The notes beneath the pieces were generated by a model, which did not search any database, was not told the origin of the DNA, and saw only the letters and a list, made by a program, of their open reading frames with translations. Position numbers and translations under genes: made by a program. This document shows, piece after piece, positions 9,452 through 18,663 of a DNA stretch of 64,000 bases; the first letter of the stretch is position 1; every line of letters starts with the position of its first letter. The DNA lies in contig NZ_NRQT01000009.1 in assembly GCF_004119455.1 (NCBI RefSeq), positions 118,115 through 182,114 on the forward strand, given 5' to 3'. This stretch comes from Chryseobacterium sp. CH25. Lineage in GTDB: Bacteria > Bacteroidota > Bacteroidia > Flavobacteriales > Weeksellaceae.

Positions 9452-9528
9452 GATGCTTATCGGATGTACAATGGAAATTTTATGAACGTTGTTTTTCTTC
9501 ATTTACCACACAAGACTTATAAAAACAC

Positions 9529-9610
9529 AAAATCCCCGAATGACTTCGAGGATAAAAACTAATAACCATGAAAACTCAAATTAAACATGAGAATCGGGTG
9601 CAAATTTAAT
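9529..9610 (+). ncRNA. candidate structured leader RNA with a 13-codon ORF
   Basis: CCCGA at 9535-9539 can pair with TCGGG at 9594-9598, enclosing a possible small hairpin (CGAA, TTCG) around 9537-9548. A mini-ORF, ATG 9568 to TAA 9609, encodes MKTQIKHENRVQI. The block is less AT-rich than its surroundings and lies about 280 nt before the hybrid kinase. It may be a leader-peptide or regulatory RNA element; I cannot assign it to a known RNA family. Confidence 0.35.
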
Positions 9611-9788
9611 ACAAATTATTTTAATGGGCAATTGTAGTTATCAATGAGTTATATTGTGAATTTCATTTGCTTTTTTAAATAGTATGTCAAGGGTATCATT
9701 TTTAATAATAAAAATGAATGGATGCCCCCATTAACACTAGGTTTTGTTATGAATTGCCTTTAAAATAGAAATTTTATAATAATGAATA

Positions 9789-9804
9789 ATCCCTAAATAG
9801 GGAT
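9789..9804. promoter_or_regulatory. 16-bp dyad, possible operator of the exopolysaccharide operon
   Basis: ATCCCT and AGGGAT flank AAAT, a perfect palindrome in AT-rich sequence 84 nt before the kinase start. No T-run follows, so it fits an operator better than a terminator. Confidence 0.4.
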
Positions 9805-9887
9805 ATGTGAATTATTATTTTTAAAAATCATTCATAATAACAATATTCTAAGTATATTTAACCTAATAATGAAATATTGTTAATAAT

Positions 9888-12800
9888 ATGAATAATTATC
9901 CAGTTCCTGATAATGAAAAAGGCAGAATTAAAAAACTGGAACTGTTTGATCTTCTGAATTTACCAAAAGATCCGCAATTGGATGTTTTTGCAGAAACAGC
10001 TGGCCTGATTACCGGTTGTTCTAATGCACTTATTGCCATTATGGAAAGTGAAACTCAGATCATACAGAGTTGTATTGGGATTTCTCTGGATTCTGTAGAA
10101 CGTAAAAACACAGTTTGTCAGTATTCCGTTGCAAGTGGTGAAGCTGTAGTGATTAATGATACACTTCTGGATGAAAGATCATCCGCTAATCCGCTCATCC
10201 TGGCGGGTGGAATCCGTTTCTATGCAGGAGTGCCGCTTATTGATGATGAAGGATTTACATTAGGAACACTCTGTGTTTTCGATTATGAACCAAAATCTTT
10301 ATCTGAGGATCAGGTTTCTACTCTTATAAAAATAGGAGATGCTGTTACCAAAATTTTAATGGGGCGGAGAAGGAATATTCAGGCAGAGTATTTCCAGCAG
10401 ATCTTTGATATTTCCAATAATCTGATCTGTGTTATGGATAATCAGTTTATTCTTAAAGATATCAACCCTGCTTTTGAAAAAGCTTTTAATCTGAATAGAA
10501 ACAAAGCCGTTGATCTGAATTTTTTAACGCTTTTAGGAAAACAGGATCAGGAGCTGAAAATACAACAAGATTTTCTTCAGGCAGAAGAAGATATCGTTTT
10601 TACAACCTCTACAAAGATTGGTGACCTGGGTCATATCATCATAGAGTGGTATCTGAAGAAAAATCAGGATCAGTCTGAGATCTTTTGCTTTGGAATCAAT
10701 ATTACCCAGCATATTGAAGAAAAACTTCATCTGGAAAGTTCAGAACGTCGTTTCAGAGGCTTTTTCGAGAATGCTATCGGGTTGATGAGTATGCATGATA
10801 TGGAAGGCAATATTCTTGAAGTTAACGAGAAAGGGAGAGAAATCCTCCATTATTCTGCAGAAGAAGTTAACGGATTGAATTTGAAAGATCTGGTTCCGGA
10901 AAAAAACTGGCCATTACTTAAGGATTATTTACAAAGTATCAATCAAAACAAAGAAGTTTCAGGAACAATGATCCTGAAGACCAAAGAAGGTGATGAACTG
11001 ATCTGGATGTATCATAACCTTGTAGAAATCAATAAATATGGTGAGCCTTATGTAGTGAGTACAGCTTTGAATGTAACAGAAAGAGTGAAGTTGGAAAGAG
11101 ATCTGGTTTATGCAAAAAAAATGCTTGAACAAACCAGTTCGGTTGCACAGGTAGGAGGCTGGGAAGTTGATCTGAAAAATAACGCTGTGTTCTGGTCAAA
11201 AACAACCAAAGAGATTCATAAAATAGATCCAGAACTTCAGCCTGATTTTAACAGTGCTTTGGATTTTTATAAAGATGAAGACCGGGGAAAAGTAGAATAC
11301 TTATTCAATAGAGCAGTATCTGAAGGAATACCTTATGATGATGAATTTCAGCTGGTATGCAATGATGGAACTCCAGTTTGGGTAAGAGTAAAAGGAATCC
11401 CGGAATTTGAAGATGGGGTTTGTATCAGAGTATTTGGAATTATTCAGGATATTGATGCTTTTAAAAATATTTATTTGGAACTGGCTAAGAAGGAGACGAT
11501 GATGCAGTCTTTTGCTACCTATGTTCCTGTTGCTGTGGCAATGTTTGACAGGGAGCTTAATTACTTGTCGGTAAGCAGCAGCTGGAAGGAAGAATTTCAT
11601 ATGAACGACAGAGAACTGATAGGAAAAAATATTTTTGAAATCTCTCCCAATGTTCCGAAAGAAAGAAAAGACATCTATCTCAATGCCTTAAAAGGAAATG
11701 CTTATAAAAATGAAAATTTTATAGTAGAAACAGGGTTTAAAGAAGAACCTCAGCATTATGATCTGGAAGTAAGGCCATGGTTTTTATCTGATGGAGTTGT
11801 TGCAGGTGTAATTGTATCTGCTCAGAATATTACCCAGGCGGTAAAAACTAATGAAGAGCTTAAAAATGCTAAGAAAATGGCAGATATTGCCAGTAAAGCA
11901 AAATCCGAGTTCTTAGCGAATATGAGCCATGAAATCCGGACTCCTTTGAATGGAGTAATCGGTTTTTCAGAACTTCTGCTGAAGACTCCTTTGAATGAAA
12001 TACAAAATCAATATCTCAATTATATTAATGAATCAGGAGAAAATTTACTCACCATCATTAATGATATTCTTGATTTTTCTAAAATAGAATCCGGTAAAAT
12101 GGAACTTCTTATTGAAAAATCAAATGTTTATGATCTCGTAAGCCAGGTTATCAATGTGATCCTGTATCAGTCTCAAAAGAAGAATATTGAACTGCTTCTG
12201 AATATTGAACAGGGATTACCCAAAAACTTATGGCTTGATGAATCCAGACTGAAGCAGATTCTCATTAACCTTCTGGGAAATGCCGTGAAATTTACAGAGC
12301 AGGGAGAAATAGAGCTGAAAGTAGAAAAGCTGTGGATGAAAGAGGGGAATATATCTTTGCGATTTTCTGTACGGGATACCGGCATTGGAATTCCTGAAGA
12401 AAAACAGCAGCATATCTTTGATGCCTTTACACAGGAGAACAGCTCCATTAGCAAACGTTATGGCGGAACTGGCCTTGGGCTCACCATTTCCAATAATATT
12501 CTGGGGTATATGGGAAGCCATCTCCAGCTGAAAAGTATATTGCAAAAAGGATCTGTATTTTTCTTTGATATAGAAGTCCCTTATGAAATGTCTGAAACAA
12601 ACGAAGATGAAGAACTGAAAATAGAAAAAGTACTCATTGTTGACGATAACGAAGCCAATAGAATTATCCTTCAGCATATGCTGGCTTATAAAAATATTGA
12701 ATCAAAGCTGGCAGCTAATGGGATGGAAGCCCTTCAGATCTTATTGTCGGGAGAGCGTTTTGACGTTATTTTAATGGATTATCATATGCCTGTTATTTCA

Positions 12801-13781
12801 GGGCTTGAAACCATAGAAAAAATTAAAACATTATTCAATAATCAGAATGAAGCTTCTCCATTGGTTATTCTGCATACTTCTTCGGAAGAGCATGATGTTA
12901 TCAACGCTTTCCGTCAGGAAGAAAATTCATATTTTTTATTGAAGCCCATCCGGTCAGAAGATTTGTACAAAACCTTGAAACGGGCAATGGACAATAATGA
13001 TAAAGAAATGATTATAGTCCCACAGGAAGTACCGTCTTCTTTATCCATGCCTGGTCTTAAAGTATTATTGGTAGATGATAATCCGGTAAACATGGTTCTT
13101 AATCATAAAATGATGAAGTCTATTATTCCTGATGTACAGTTAACAGAAGCTGTAAATGGATTGGAAGCTTTGGAACAGTGCAAAAACAATCATTTTTCAC
13201 TCATATTAATGGATGTGCAGATGCCTGTGATGGATGGTATTGAAGCAACAACACAGATTCGTTTACTGCCGGAATATCTCAATATTCCTATTATTGGAGT
13301 TACAGCCGGAACTATATTGGGGGAAAAAGAAAAATGTCTGGAATCCGGGATGAATGATTTCCTTCCTAAACCTCTGAGAAGAGCAGATCTTTTAGAGATG
13401 TTGAAAAAATATATACCCAATAGCAAGGAAGAGCCTGAAAAGGAATGGGAATCCGGGCATCACCTTGATATGGATCTGTTGAATGAACAGACCGGAGGTG
13501 ATGAAGATTTTAAAAAGGTGTTTTTAGATCTGGTGATCAATGAACTTGAACAGGCAGAAAATAATATAAAATCTGCCGTATCAGAAAAAAATACGGATGA
13601 TCTGAAAAAGATTCTTCATAAGCTCAAAGGAACTTCCGGAACCGCCGGATTAGTTAAACTCTCAGAAAAGGTCTTGTACTGGGAGTGTAAAACAGAGGAC
13701 CATATGAATTTTTCTTCCATGCAAAAGGAAGTTCTTGATGAAATATCCGTAGGATTGAATTTACTAAAAGCGTTAATATAA
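9888..13781 (+). CDS. GAF-PAS hybrid sensor histidine kinase with two receivers and an HPt domain
   Basis: 1297 aa, with no signal peptide or membrane segment, so cytoplasmic. A GAF domain spans about 20-157. PAS-type domains follow at about 167-275, 286-400, 412-523 and 536-652. HisKA has phospho-His681 in NMSHEIRTPLNGV. The HATPase is at about 780-898 (NLLGNAVKF, DTGIGIP, GGTGLGL). Receivers are at about 914-1033 (Asp964) and 1056-1175 (Asp1109), and the C-terminal HPt has His1244 in LHKLKGTSGTAG. It is a full phosphorelay in one chain. The single-domain regulator starts 14 nt later and is the likely output. The gene heads the transcript that reaches the polysaccharide synthase, so it probably controls polymer production or its own operon. 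Confidence 0.93.
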   Translation: MNNYPVPDNEKGRIKKLELFDLLNLPKDPQLDVFAETAGLITGCSNALIAIMESETQIIQSCIGISLDSVERKNTVCQYSVASGEAVVINDTLLDERSSANPLILAGGIRFYAGVPLIDDEGFTLGTLCVFDYEPKSLSEDQVSTLIKIGDAVTKILMGRRRNIQAEYFQQIFDISNNLICVMDNQFILKDINPAFEKAFNLNRNKAVDLNFLTLLGKQDQELKIQQDFLQAEEDIVFTTSTKIGDLGHIIIEWYLKKNQDQSEIFCFGINITQHIEEKLHLESSERRFRGFFENAIGLMSMHDMEGNILEVNEKGREILHYSAEEVNGLNLKDLVPEKNWPLLKDYLQSINQNKEVSGTMILKTKEGDELIWMYHNLVEINKYGEPYVVSTALNVTERVKLERDLVYAKKMLEQTSSVAQVGGWEVDLKNNAVFWSKTTKEIHKIDPELQPDFNSALDFYKDEDRGKVEYLFNRAVSEGIPYDDEFQLVCNDGTPVWVRVKGIPEFEDGVCIRVFGIIQDIDAFKNIYLELAKKETMMQSFATYVPVAVAMFDRELNYLSVSSSWKEEFHMNDRELIGKNIFEISPNVPKERKDIYLNALKGNAYKNENFIVETGFKEEPQHYDLEVRPWFLSDGVVAGVIVSAQNITQAVKTNEELKNAKKMADIASKAKSEFLANMSHEIRTPLNGVIGFSELLLKTPLNEIQNQYLNYINESGENLLTIINDILDFSKIESGKMELLIEKSNVYDLVSQVINVILYQSQKKNIELLLNIEQGLPKNLWLDESRLKQILINLLGNAVKFTEQGEIELKVEKLWMKEGNISLRFSVRDTGIGIPEEKQQHIFDAFTQENSSISKRYGGTGLGLTISNNILGYMGSHLQLKSILQKGSVFFFDIEVPYEMSETNEDEELKIEKVLIVDDNEANRIILQHMLAYKNIESKLAANGMEALQILLSGERFDVILMDYHMPVISGLETIEKIKTLFNNQNEASPLVILHTSSEEHDVINAFRQEENSYFLLKPIRSEDLYKTLKRAMDNNDKEMIIVPQEVPSSLSMPGLKVLLVDDNPVNMVLNHKMMKSIIPDVQLTEAVNGLEALEQCKNNHFSLILMDVQMPVMDGIEATTQIRLLPEYLNIPIIGVTAGTILGEKEKCLESGMNDFLPKPLRRADLLEMLKKYIPNSKEEPEKEWESGHHLDMDLLNEQTGGDEDFKKVFLDLVINELEQAENNIKSAVSEKNTDDLKKILHKLKGTSGTAGLVKLSEKVLYWECKTEDHMNFSSMQKEVLDEISVGLNLLKALI

Positions 13782-13795
13782 AAAAACAAAAAACT

Positions 13796-14152
13796 ATGTT
13801 GATTCTGATTGCAGAAGATGATGAATTGATTCTCAAAACCATTGAACACAAATTACTGAAAGAAGGACATGAAGTAATTCTTACCCGCAACGGAAAAGAA
13901 GCCATTGAAACACTGAAAGAAAAGGATGTTGATCTGGCAATTACGGATATTATGATGCCTTTCGCCTCAGGCATTGAAATCCTGACTGCTATTCAGGCGA
14001 TGGGAAAACAGCTTCCTGTGATTATGCTGTCTGGTATGGGACAGGAAGAAGTGGTGCTTAATGCTTTTGACCTGGGGGCTTCGGATTTTATTGTGAAACC
14101 TTTCAGTCCTAACGAACTGATGTTAAGAATCAAAAGATTTATACCTAAATAA
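13796..14152 (+). CDS. single-domain response regulator (receiver only)
   Basis: 118 aa CheY-like receiver with acidic pocket AEDD (6-9), phosphoacceptor Asp51 in ITDIMMP, Ser79 and Lys101 in VKPFSP. It has no output domain, so it must act by protein contact. It lies 14 nt after the hybrid kinase and 7 nt before the HEAT-repeat gene, so the HPt of the kinase is its likely phosphate donor. Control of the downstream synthase or HEAT protein is inferred from position only. Confidence 0.93.
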   Translation: MLILIAEDDELILKTIEHKLLKEGHEVILTRNGKEAIETLKEKDVDLAITDIMMPFASGIEILTAIQAMGKQLPVIMLSGMGQEEVVLNAFDLGASDFIVKPFSPNELMLRIKRFIPK

Positions 14153-14159
14153 AATAAAT

Positions 14160-15226
14160 ATGCTGCTTACCACATCTGTACATTTTCTGTTTCTGGTATT
14201 CCTTGGAATGCTGTCATTAGTGCTGGTATTAATTATTATCGTGCTTTTTTACAGCCTTTTACAGTATAAGGAAAGTATGCGGGTATCTGGTTGGTTAAAG
14301 ATCATCGATGCCAGGATATCAGAAGCTATTGTATATGATGAACAGGAGCTTAGTTCTGATGATCATTCAAAAAACTGGTAGATCATTCGTCGTTCAGGAA
14401 TCTGTTTCTGAATAAATTAGTAGATTCTGAAAAGAAATTTTCCGGATCAGCTAAAGAAAGAATCAAAGACCTGTTTAAGCAGTATGGGCTTCATCGTGAA
14501 GCTTTAAATAAACTGGAGCAGAAGAAAACATATCTGATTGCGGGAGGAATACAGGAGCTTACAGTAATGGATTCAAAGGATGCTGTTCCTAAAATAGCCT
14601 CTTTTTTATCACATCCTTCCGAACAGGTGTATCAGGAAGCACAATATGCGATGGTAAGCCTGAAAGGATTTGAAGGGCTTGGGTTTTTGAATACGGCAAC
14701 AGGTAAAATATCAGAATGGCAGCAGCTGAGACTTCTTCTGTCTGTTACAAAAATACCGGAGAATTCTGAAGCAACTATTGAAAGCTGGCTAAAAAGCACC
14801 AACGCTTCTGTTGTTATTTTTACCCTTAAACTATTGAGAAAGTTTCAGTTGCTTTCTTTTTATCCAATGGTGTTTTCTTTGATGGATCATTCATCCGTTG
14901 AGGTTAGAGTACAGGCTGTACAGACTCTTTTATCGCTGGAAAATTCTTTAACCATTCTTCAGTTTATTGAAATATATCCGGATCAGCCTGTTGAAGTTCA
15001 GCTGGAGATTCTTCGTGTTATGAAATCTTCAAAAGATAAGGCTTGTAATGGTTTACTTAAAGAAGAACTTAAGAATAGCAATATATCAGGAATTAAAGCG
15101 TTGGCTGCGGAAGCTCTTTTTTTGTTGGGAGAGCAGGAATATTTACAACAGTTGACGAAGGATGAAACATCATCAGAAGAGTTAATTCAAATCATTAAAT
15201 ACGCACTTCAGGAAAAAATATGTTAG
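14160..15226 (+). pseudogene. membrane-anchored HEAT-repeat protein interrupted by a -1 frameshift at A AAA AAC
   Basis: The first frame encodes a transmembrane helix (residues about 6-32, LFLVFLGMLSLVLVLIII) and stops at 14379-14381 after 73 codons. The -1 frame from 14375 continues without a stop for 283 codons to 15226 and contains about six HEAT-like alpha repeats (DAVPKIASFLSHPSEQVYQEA, SSVEVRVQAVQTLLSLE, SGIKALAAEALFLLGE). Joined, they make a 355-aa protein. The junction is 14369-14375, where the zero-frame codons tcA AAA AAC form a classical -1 slippery heptamer. Programmed frameshifting is therefore possible, although a lost A in an A7 run gives the same result. The internal ATG at 14567 would start inside the repeats. 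It probably acts as a scaffold for the synthase encoded next, which overlaps it by 7 nt. Confidence 0.8.
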
Positions 15227-18200
15227 AGTTTTCACATATCATTTATGAAATTGTCATATGGCTGTTTCTGCTGTATGGAACTGCTGTAACAATTATTTAC
15301 GGCTGGATAGGAATTTATGCGCTTGGCGCTGTACTTCGGTATAAAAAAGAAAATACGTTTACAGATTACAGCATCATAGCAGCTAATCCCAATGCTCCTA
15401 CGTTCAGTCTTATTGCTCCTGCTTATAATGAAGGGATGACCATTGTAGAAAATGTAAGATCCTTATTATCTCTTTATTACCATCATCTGGAGATCATTAT
15501 TGTGAATGACGGAAGTAAAGATGATTCTTTACAGAAGCTTATAGAAGCCTATGAATTGGAATGTATATCCTTTTTTGTGCAGGGAAAGATAGAAACCAAT
15601 AAGGTAAGAGGAGTTTATAAAAGTAAAAATCCGGCTTTTAAAAAACTTATCATTGTAGATAAAGAAAATGGTGGGAAAGCCGATGCGTTGAATGTCGGAA
15701 TTAATGTTTCTTCCGGAGAATACCTGGTTTGTATTGATGTAGATTGTATCCTTGAGCAGGATGCTATTCTGAAATTAGCAAAACCTTTTTTAGAACAAAC
15801 CGACAAAAAAGTTATTGCCTGCGGTGGGGTGATCCGCCTTGCAAACAACTGCGTTATTGAAGACGGAAAGGTGGTGAGTGTAAATATGCCCAGAACACTG
15901 CTGGGGAGAACTCAAGCCTTAGAATATATAAGAGCTTTTGTATTGGGAAGGATGGCTTGGTCACGGGCATCCGGATTAATCCTGATATCAGGGGCATTTG
16001 GCGTTTTTGACCGGAAAATAGTACTGGAATGCGGTGGTTATGATAAAAATACGGTAGGAGAGGATATGGAACTGGTGGTGAGGATGAGAAAGTATATGGA
16101 AGAAAAGAAAGAGCTTTATGAAGTATGCACCATCCCGGATCCATTGTGCTGGACGGAAGTTCCGGAAAGTAAAGATATTCTTAAAAAACAGAGAAACCGA
16201 TGGATGCGGGGAACCATGGAAACCCTATGGAAGCACCGTAAACTGATGTTCAATCCTAAATATGGAAAGCTTGGAATGGTAAGTCTTCCGTATTGGTTTT
16301 TCTTTGAATTTTTAGGGCCTTTAGTAGAGTTTTTAGGCTATATTGTTTTCATTGTTTTCCTTTTGCTGGGGATTATAAACTGGCCATTTTTTGCCATTTT
16401 ATTTGCCTTAGTGATTTCTATGGGGTTTCTGTATTCCATTTATGGGATATTGGTAGATTTGGTAAGCTATCAGGTTTATACCAAGAGAAAAGATTTTATT
16501 ACATTAATAGGAACAGCCTTTTCAGAGCCATTTTATTTTCACCCAATTGTTGTGAAAGCTGGAGTAAATGGTTTTATAGATTATTTTAAAAAATCCCACG
16601 GATGGGGAGAAATGAAAAGGCAGGGCTTTAATCAGAATATTCAGAACTTACCTTTTAAAGAAAGAATTTCAGCTATTCTTAAAAATGGACTCAAAAAATG
16701 GGGAATGCTCTCTGTGGTTTTTTTGCTGCTGTTTTTAGTAGGGATAACTGCAGAATGGTTTTGGTACAGATATGCTCTTCCAGGATTGAATACAGATATA
16801 ATTCTAACAGGTCTTTTCCTTAGGAATATTGTATTTGCCTGTAAGTTGCTATTCGGTTTGGGGATTATATATCTCATCATTAATTGTATAAAAGAAAGCT
16901 GGGCCAAAACGATGGCCTGGGTTGTATTGGGCTTTGTAGTCATTATGCAATATATCTTATTCCTGTATTTTTCTGAGACTCAGAATACCCTTGGTGCAGA
17001 CTTTTTATACTACAGTAAAGATGAGATAGAGCAAATTCTGAAGGCTAGTGGAATGCTTAATGTCAAAAATTTTGCATTGTTGGGTATTCTGTTGGGAGCG
17101 ACTGTAATTCCTTTATGGATGGCCGGGAAATCAGCTTTTAAATCAATGTACATAGGAATTGCCTTGCTGTGCATTGGTTTTGCAGCGTTCTTTATTCCTG
17201 ATCATATTCTACAGTCTGACGCATTGAATAAAGCCAACACCTTTAGCCAGACGGCAGCAAAAAGTAAATGGGCCTATTTTTTTGTGTCTAATGAAGATAA
17301 TTTTATCAGTGACCATCCTGAAATTACAGAATTATTAGGGAGTGCAGATAGCTTTACTGCGAATTCTGATGCATTGGATCAGGCGTACCCTTTCTGGAGA
17401 AAAGAAAATACGTCGGATTTTCTGGGACCTTATTTCAATACCTCTGCTGAAACGCCTAACCTTGTTTTTGTAGTACTGGAAGGGTTTGGCCATGCATATA
17501 CCTCTCCCAAAGGTTATATTGGGAACTTTACCCCATTTCTGGACTCCTTATCACAGAAAAGTTTATTTTGGGAAAATAATTTGAGTTCGGCAGGAAGAAC
17601 ATTTGGAGCGCTGCCATCACTTACGGGATCATTACCTTTCGGGAAAAACGGGTTTTTGGAAATAGACAAAACTCCTGAGAATTTTAATCTTTATAATATT
17701 CTGAAGGCTAATAATTTTGAAACAGGATTCTATTATGGTGGTAATGTATCTTTTGACCGTTACAGGGGATTTTTAGAGTACAGTAAAGTGGATCATATAG
17801 TAGATCAGTCATCATTCGGAGGGTCTTACCAAAAACTTCCAGCAAACAATGGTGAAAGCTGGGGCTACGAAGATCAGGCGGTTTTCAGTAAAATGCTGGA
17901 AGGGAAACCGTCACAGAAACGTCCCTATTTCGATATGATTCTAACCCTTTCTACTCATAATCCGTTTTTGATTAATAACCGAAACCGTTATGAAAAGCTT
18001 TATAATGAAAGGATACAGTCGAAGTTTTTGTCTCCTCAGCAGAAAAAATGGGCTGCAGGTTTTAAGAATCAGTTGATATCTGTGGTGAATGCTGATGAAG
18101 CGTTAAAAAACTTTTTTCAAGACTACCGCAAACGTCCGGATTTTGAAAATACAATCTTTGTGATTACAGGAGATCACAGTATGCCGGAAATTACCTTGGA

Positions 18201-18654
18201 GTCTAATATTGACAGATTCCACGTGCCATTGTTGATCTATTCACCTTTGCTTAAAGAAGCTAAGCATTTTCAGAAAACGGTCAGTCATTTTGATGTTGCA
18301 CCTTCTATTCTGGCTTATTACAGGAATAATTATAAATTACATACTCCTTCAACGGTTACCTGGGTAGGAAGAGGTCTTTCTGCTGACTCAGAAACCGACA
18401 AGGCTGATATTCCAATGATGCAGAGTAAAGACATGATGGTTGACTTTGTTTCCGGGAAATATTATCTTCATGATGGACAGTTGCTGGTTATTGATAATTC
18501 AGGATCTGATCCCTATCAGGATGATGCAGTACTCAAAGCAGTTAATAAAAAGTTCAGTCAGTTTAAAAGCATGAACTCAAGGTTTTATAATTCTAAAAAA
18601 CTGATGCCGGATTCTGTAATGATTAATTTTATGAAGAAAAGCAGATCGAGATAA
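15220..18654 (+). CDS. processive GT2 glycosyltransferase fused to LtaS/sulfatase-like phosphotransferase
   Basis: 1144 aa. One transmembrane segment (8-39) precedes a GT2 catalytic domain (about 60-335) with NDGSKDD, DxD at 173-175, GED at 280-282 and QRNRW at 324-328, the full set of processive synthases such as NodC, hyaluronan or PNAG synthases. Membrane helices follow at about 355-415 and 490-670. A second, extracytoplasmic domain (about 745-1060) is of the alkaline-phosphatase/sulfatase fold: metal Glu754, candidate nucleophile Thr794 in AGRTFGALPS, His913 in STHNPF and Asp985-His986 in GDH, as in lipoteichoic-acid synthases. A polymer could be made and then decorated with phosphoglycerol or phosphoethanolamine; substrate and donor are unknown. 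The ATG overlaps the HEAT gene stop by 7 nt. Confidence 0.88.
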   Translation: MLEFSHIIYEIVIWLFLLYGTAVTIIYGWIGIYALGAVLRYKKENTFTDYSIIAANPNAPTFSLIAPAYNEGMTIVENVRSLLSLYYHHLEIIIVNDGSKDDSLQKLIEAYELECISFFVQGKIETNKVRGVYKSKNPAFKKLIIVDKENGGKADALNVGINVSSGEYLVCIDVDCILEQDAILKLAKPFLEQTDKKVIACGGVIRLANNCVIEDGKVVSVNMPRTLLGRTQALEYIRAFVLGRMAWSRASGLILISGAFGVFDRKIVLECGGYDKNTVGEDMELVVRMRKYMEEKKELYEVCTIPDPLCWTEVPESKDILKKQRNRWMRGTMETLWKHRKLMFNPKYGKLGMVSLPYWFFFEFLGPLVEFLGYIVFIVFLLLGIINWPFFAILFALVISMGFLYSIYGILVDLVSYQVYTKRKDFITLIGTAFSEPFYFHPIVVKAGVNGFIDYFKKSHGWGEMKRQGFNQNIQNLPFKERISAILKNGLKKWGMLSVVFLLLFLVGITAEWFWYRYALPGLNTDIILTGLFLRNIVFACKLLFGLGIIYLIINCIKESWAKTMAWVVLGFVVIMQYILFLYFSETQNTLGADFLYYSKDEIEQILKASGMLNVKNFALLGILLGATVIPLWMAGKSAFKSMYIGIALLCIGFAAFFIPDHILQSDALNKANTFSQTAAKSKWAYFFVSNEDNFISDHPEITELLGSADSFTANSDALDQAYPFWRKENTSDFLGPYFNTSAETPNLVFVVLEGFGHAYTSPKGYIGNFTPFLDSLSQKSLFWENNLSSAGRTFGALPSLTGSLPFGKNGFLEIDKTPENFNLYNILKANNFETGFYYGGNVSFDRYRGFLEYSKVDHIVDQSSFGGSYQKLPANNGESWGYEDQAVFSKMLEGKPSQKRPYFDMILTLSTHNPFLINNRNRYEKLYNERIQSKFLSPQQKKWAAGFKNQLISVVNADEALKNFFQDYRKRPDFENTIFVITGDHSMPEITLESNIDRFHVPLLIYSPLLKEAKHFQKTVSHFDVAPSILAYYRNNYKLHTPSTVTWVGRGLSADSETDKADIPMMQSKDMMVDFVSGKYYLHDGQLLVIDNSGSDPYQDDAVLKAVNKKFSQFKSMNSRFYNSKKLMPDSVMINFMKKSRSR

Positions 18655-18663
18655 CATAACAGA

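Larger units (their letters stand above)
9452..9887. other. intergenic region upstream of the hybrid kinase
   Basis: After the two terminators, this AT-rich stretch holds the candidate leader RNA at 9529-9610 and a dyad ATCCCT-AAAT-AGGGAT at 9789-9804. A near-consensus TATATTTA box lies about 30 nt before the ATG at 9888. The rest is featureless AT-rich sequence. Confidence 0.5.

Noticed and set aside
12173..12677. Two overlapping reverse-strand frames inside the hybrid kinase
   Set aside because: They mirror conserved HATPase codons and have no promoter or sensible protein features.
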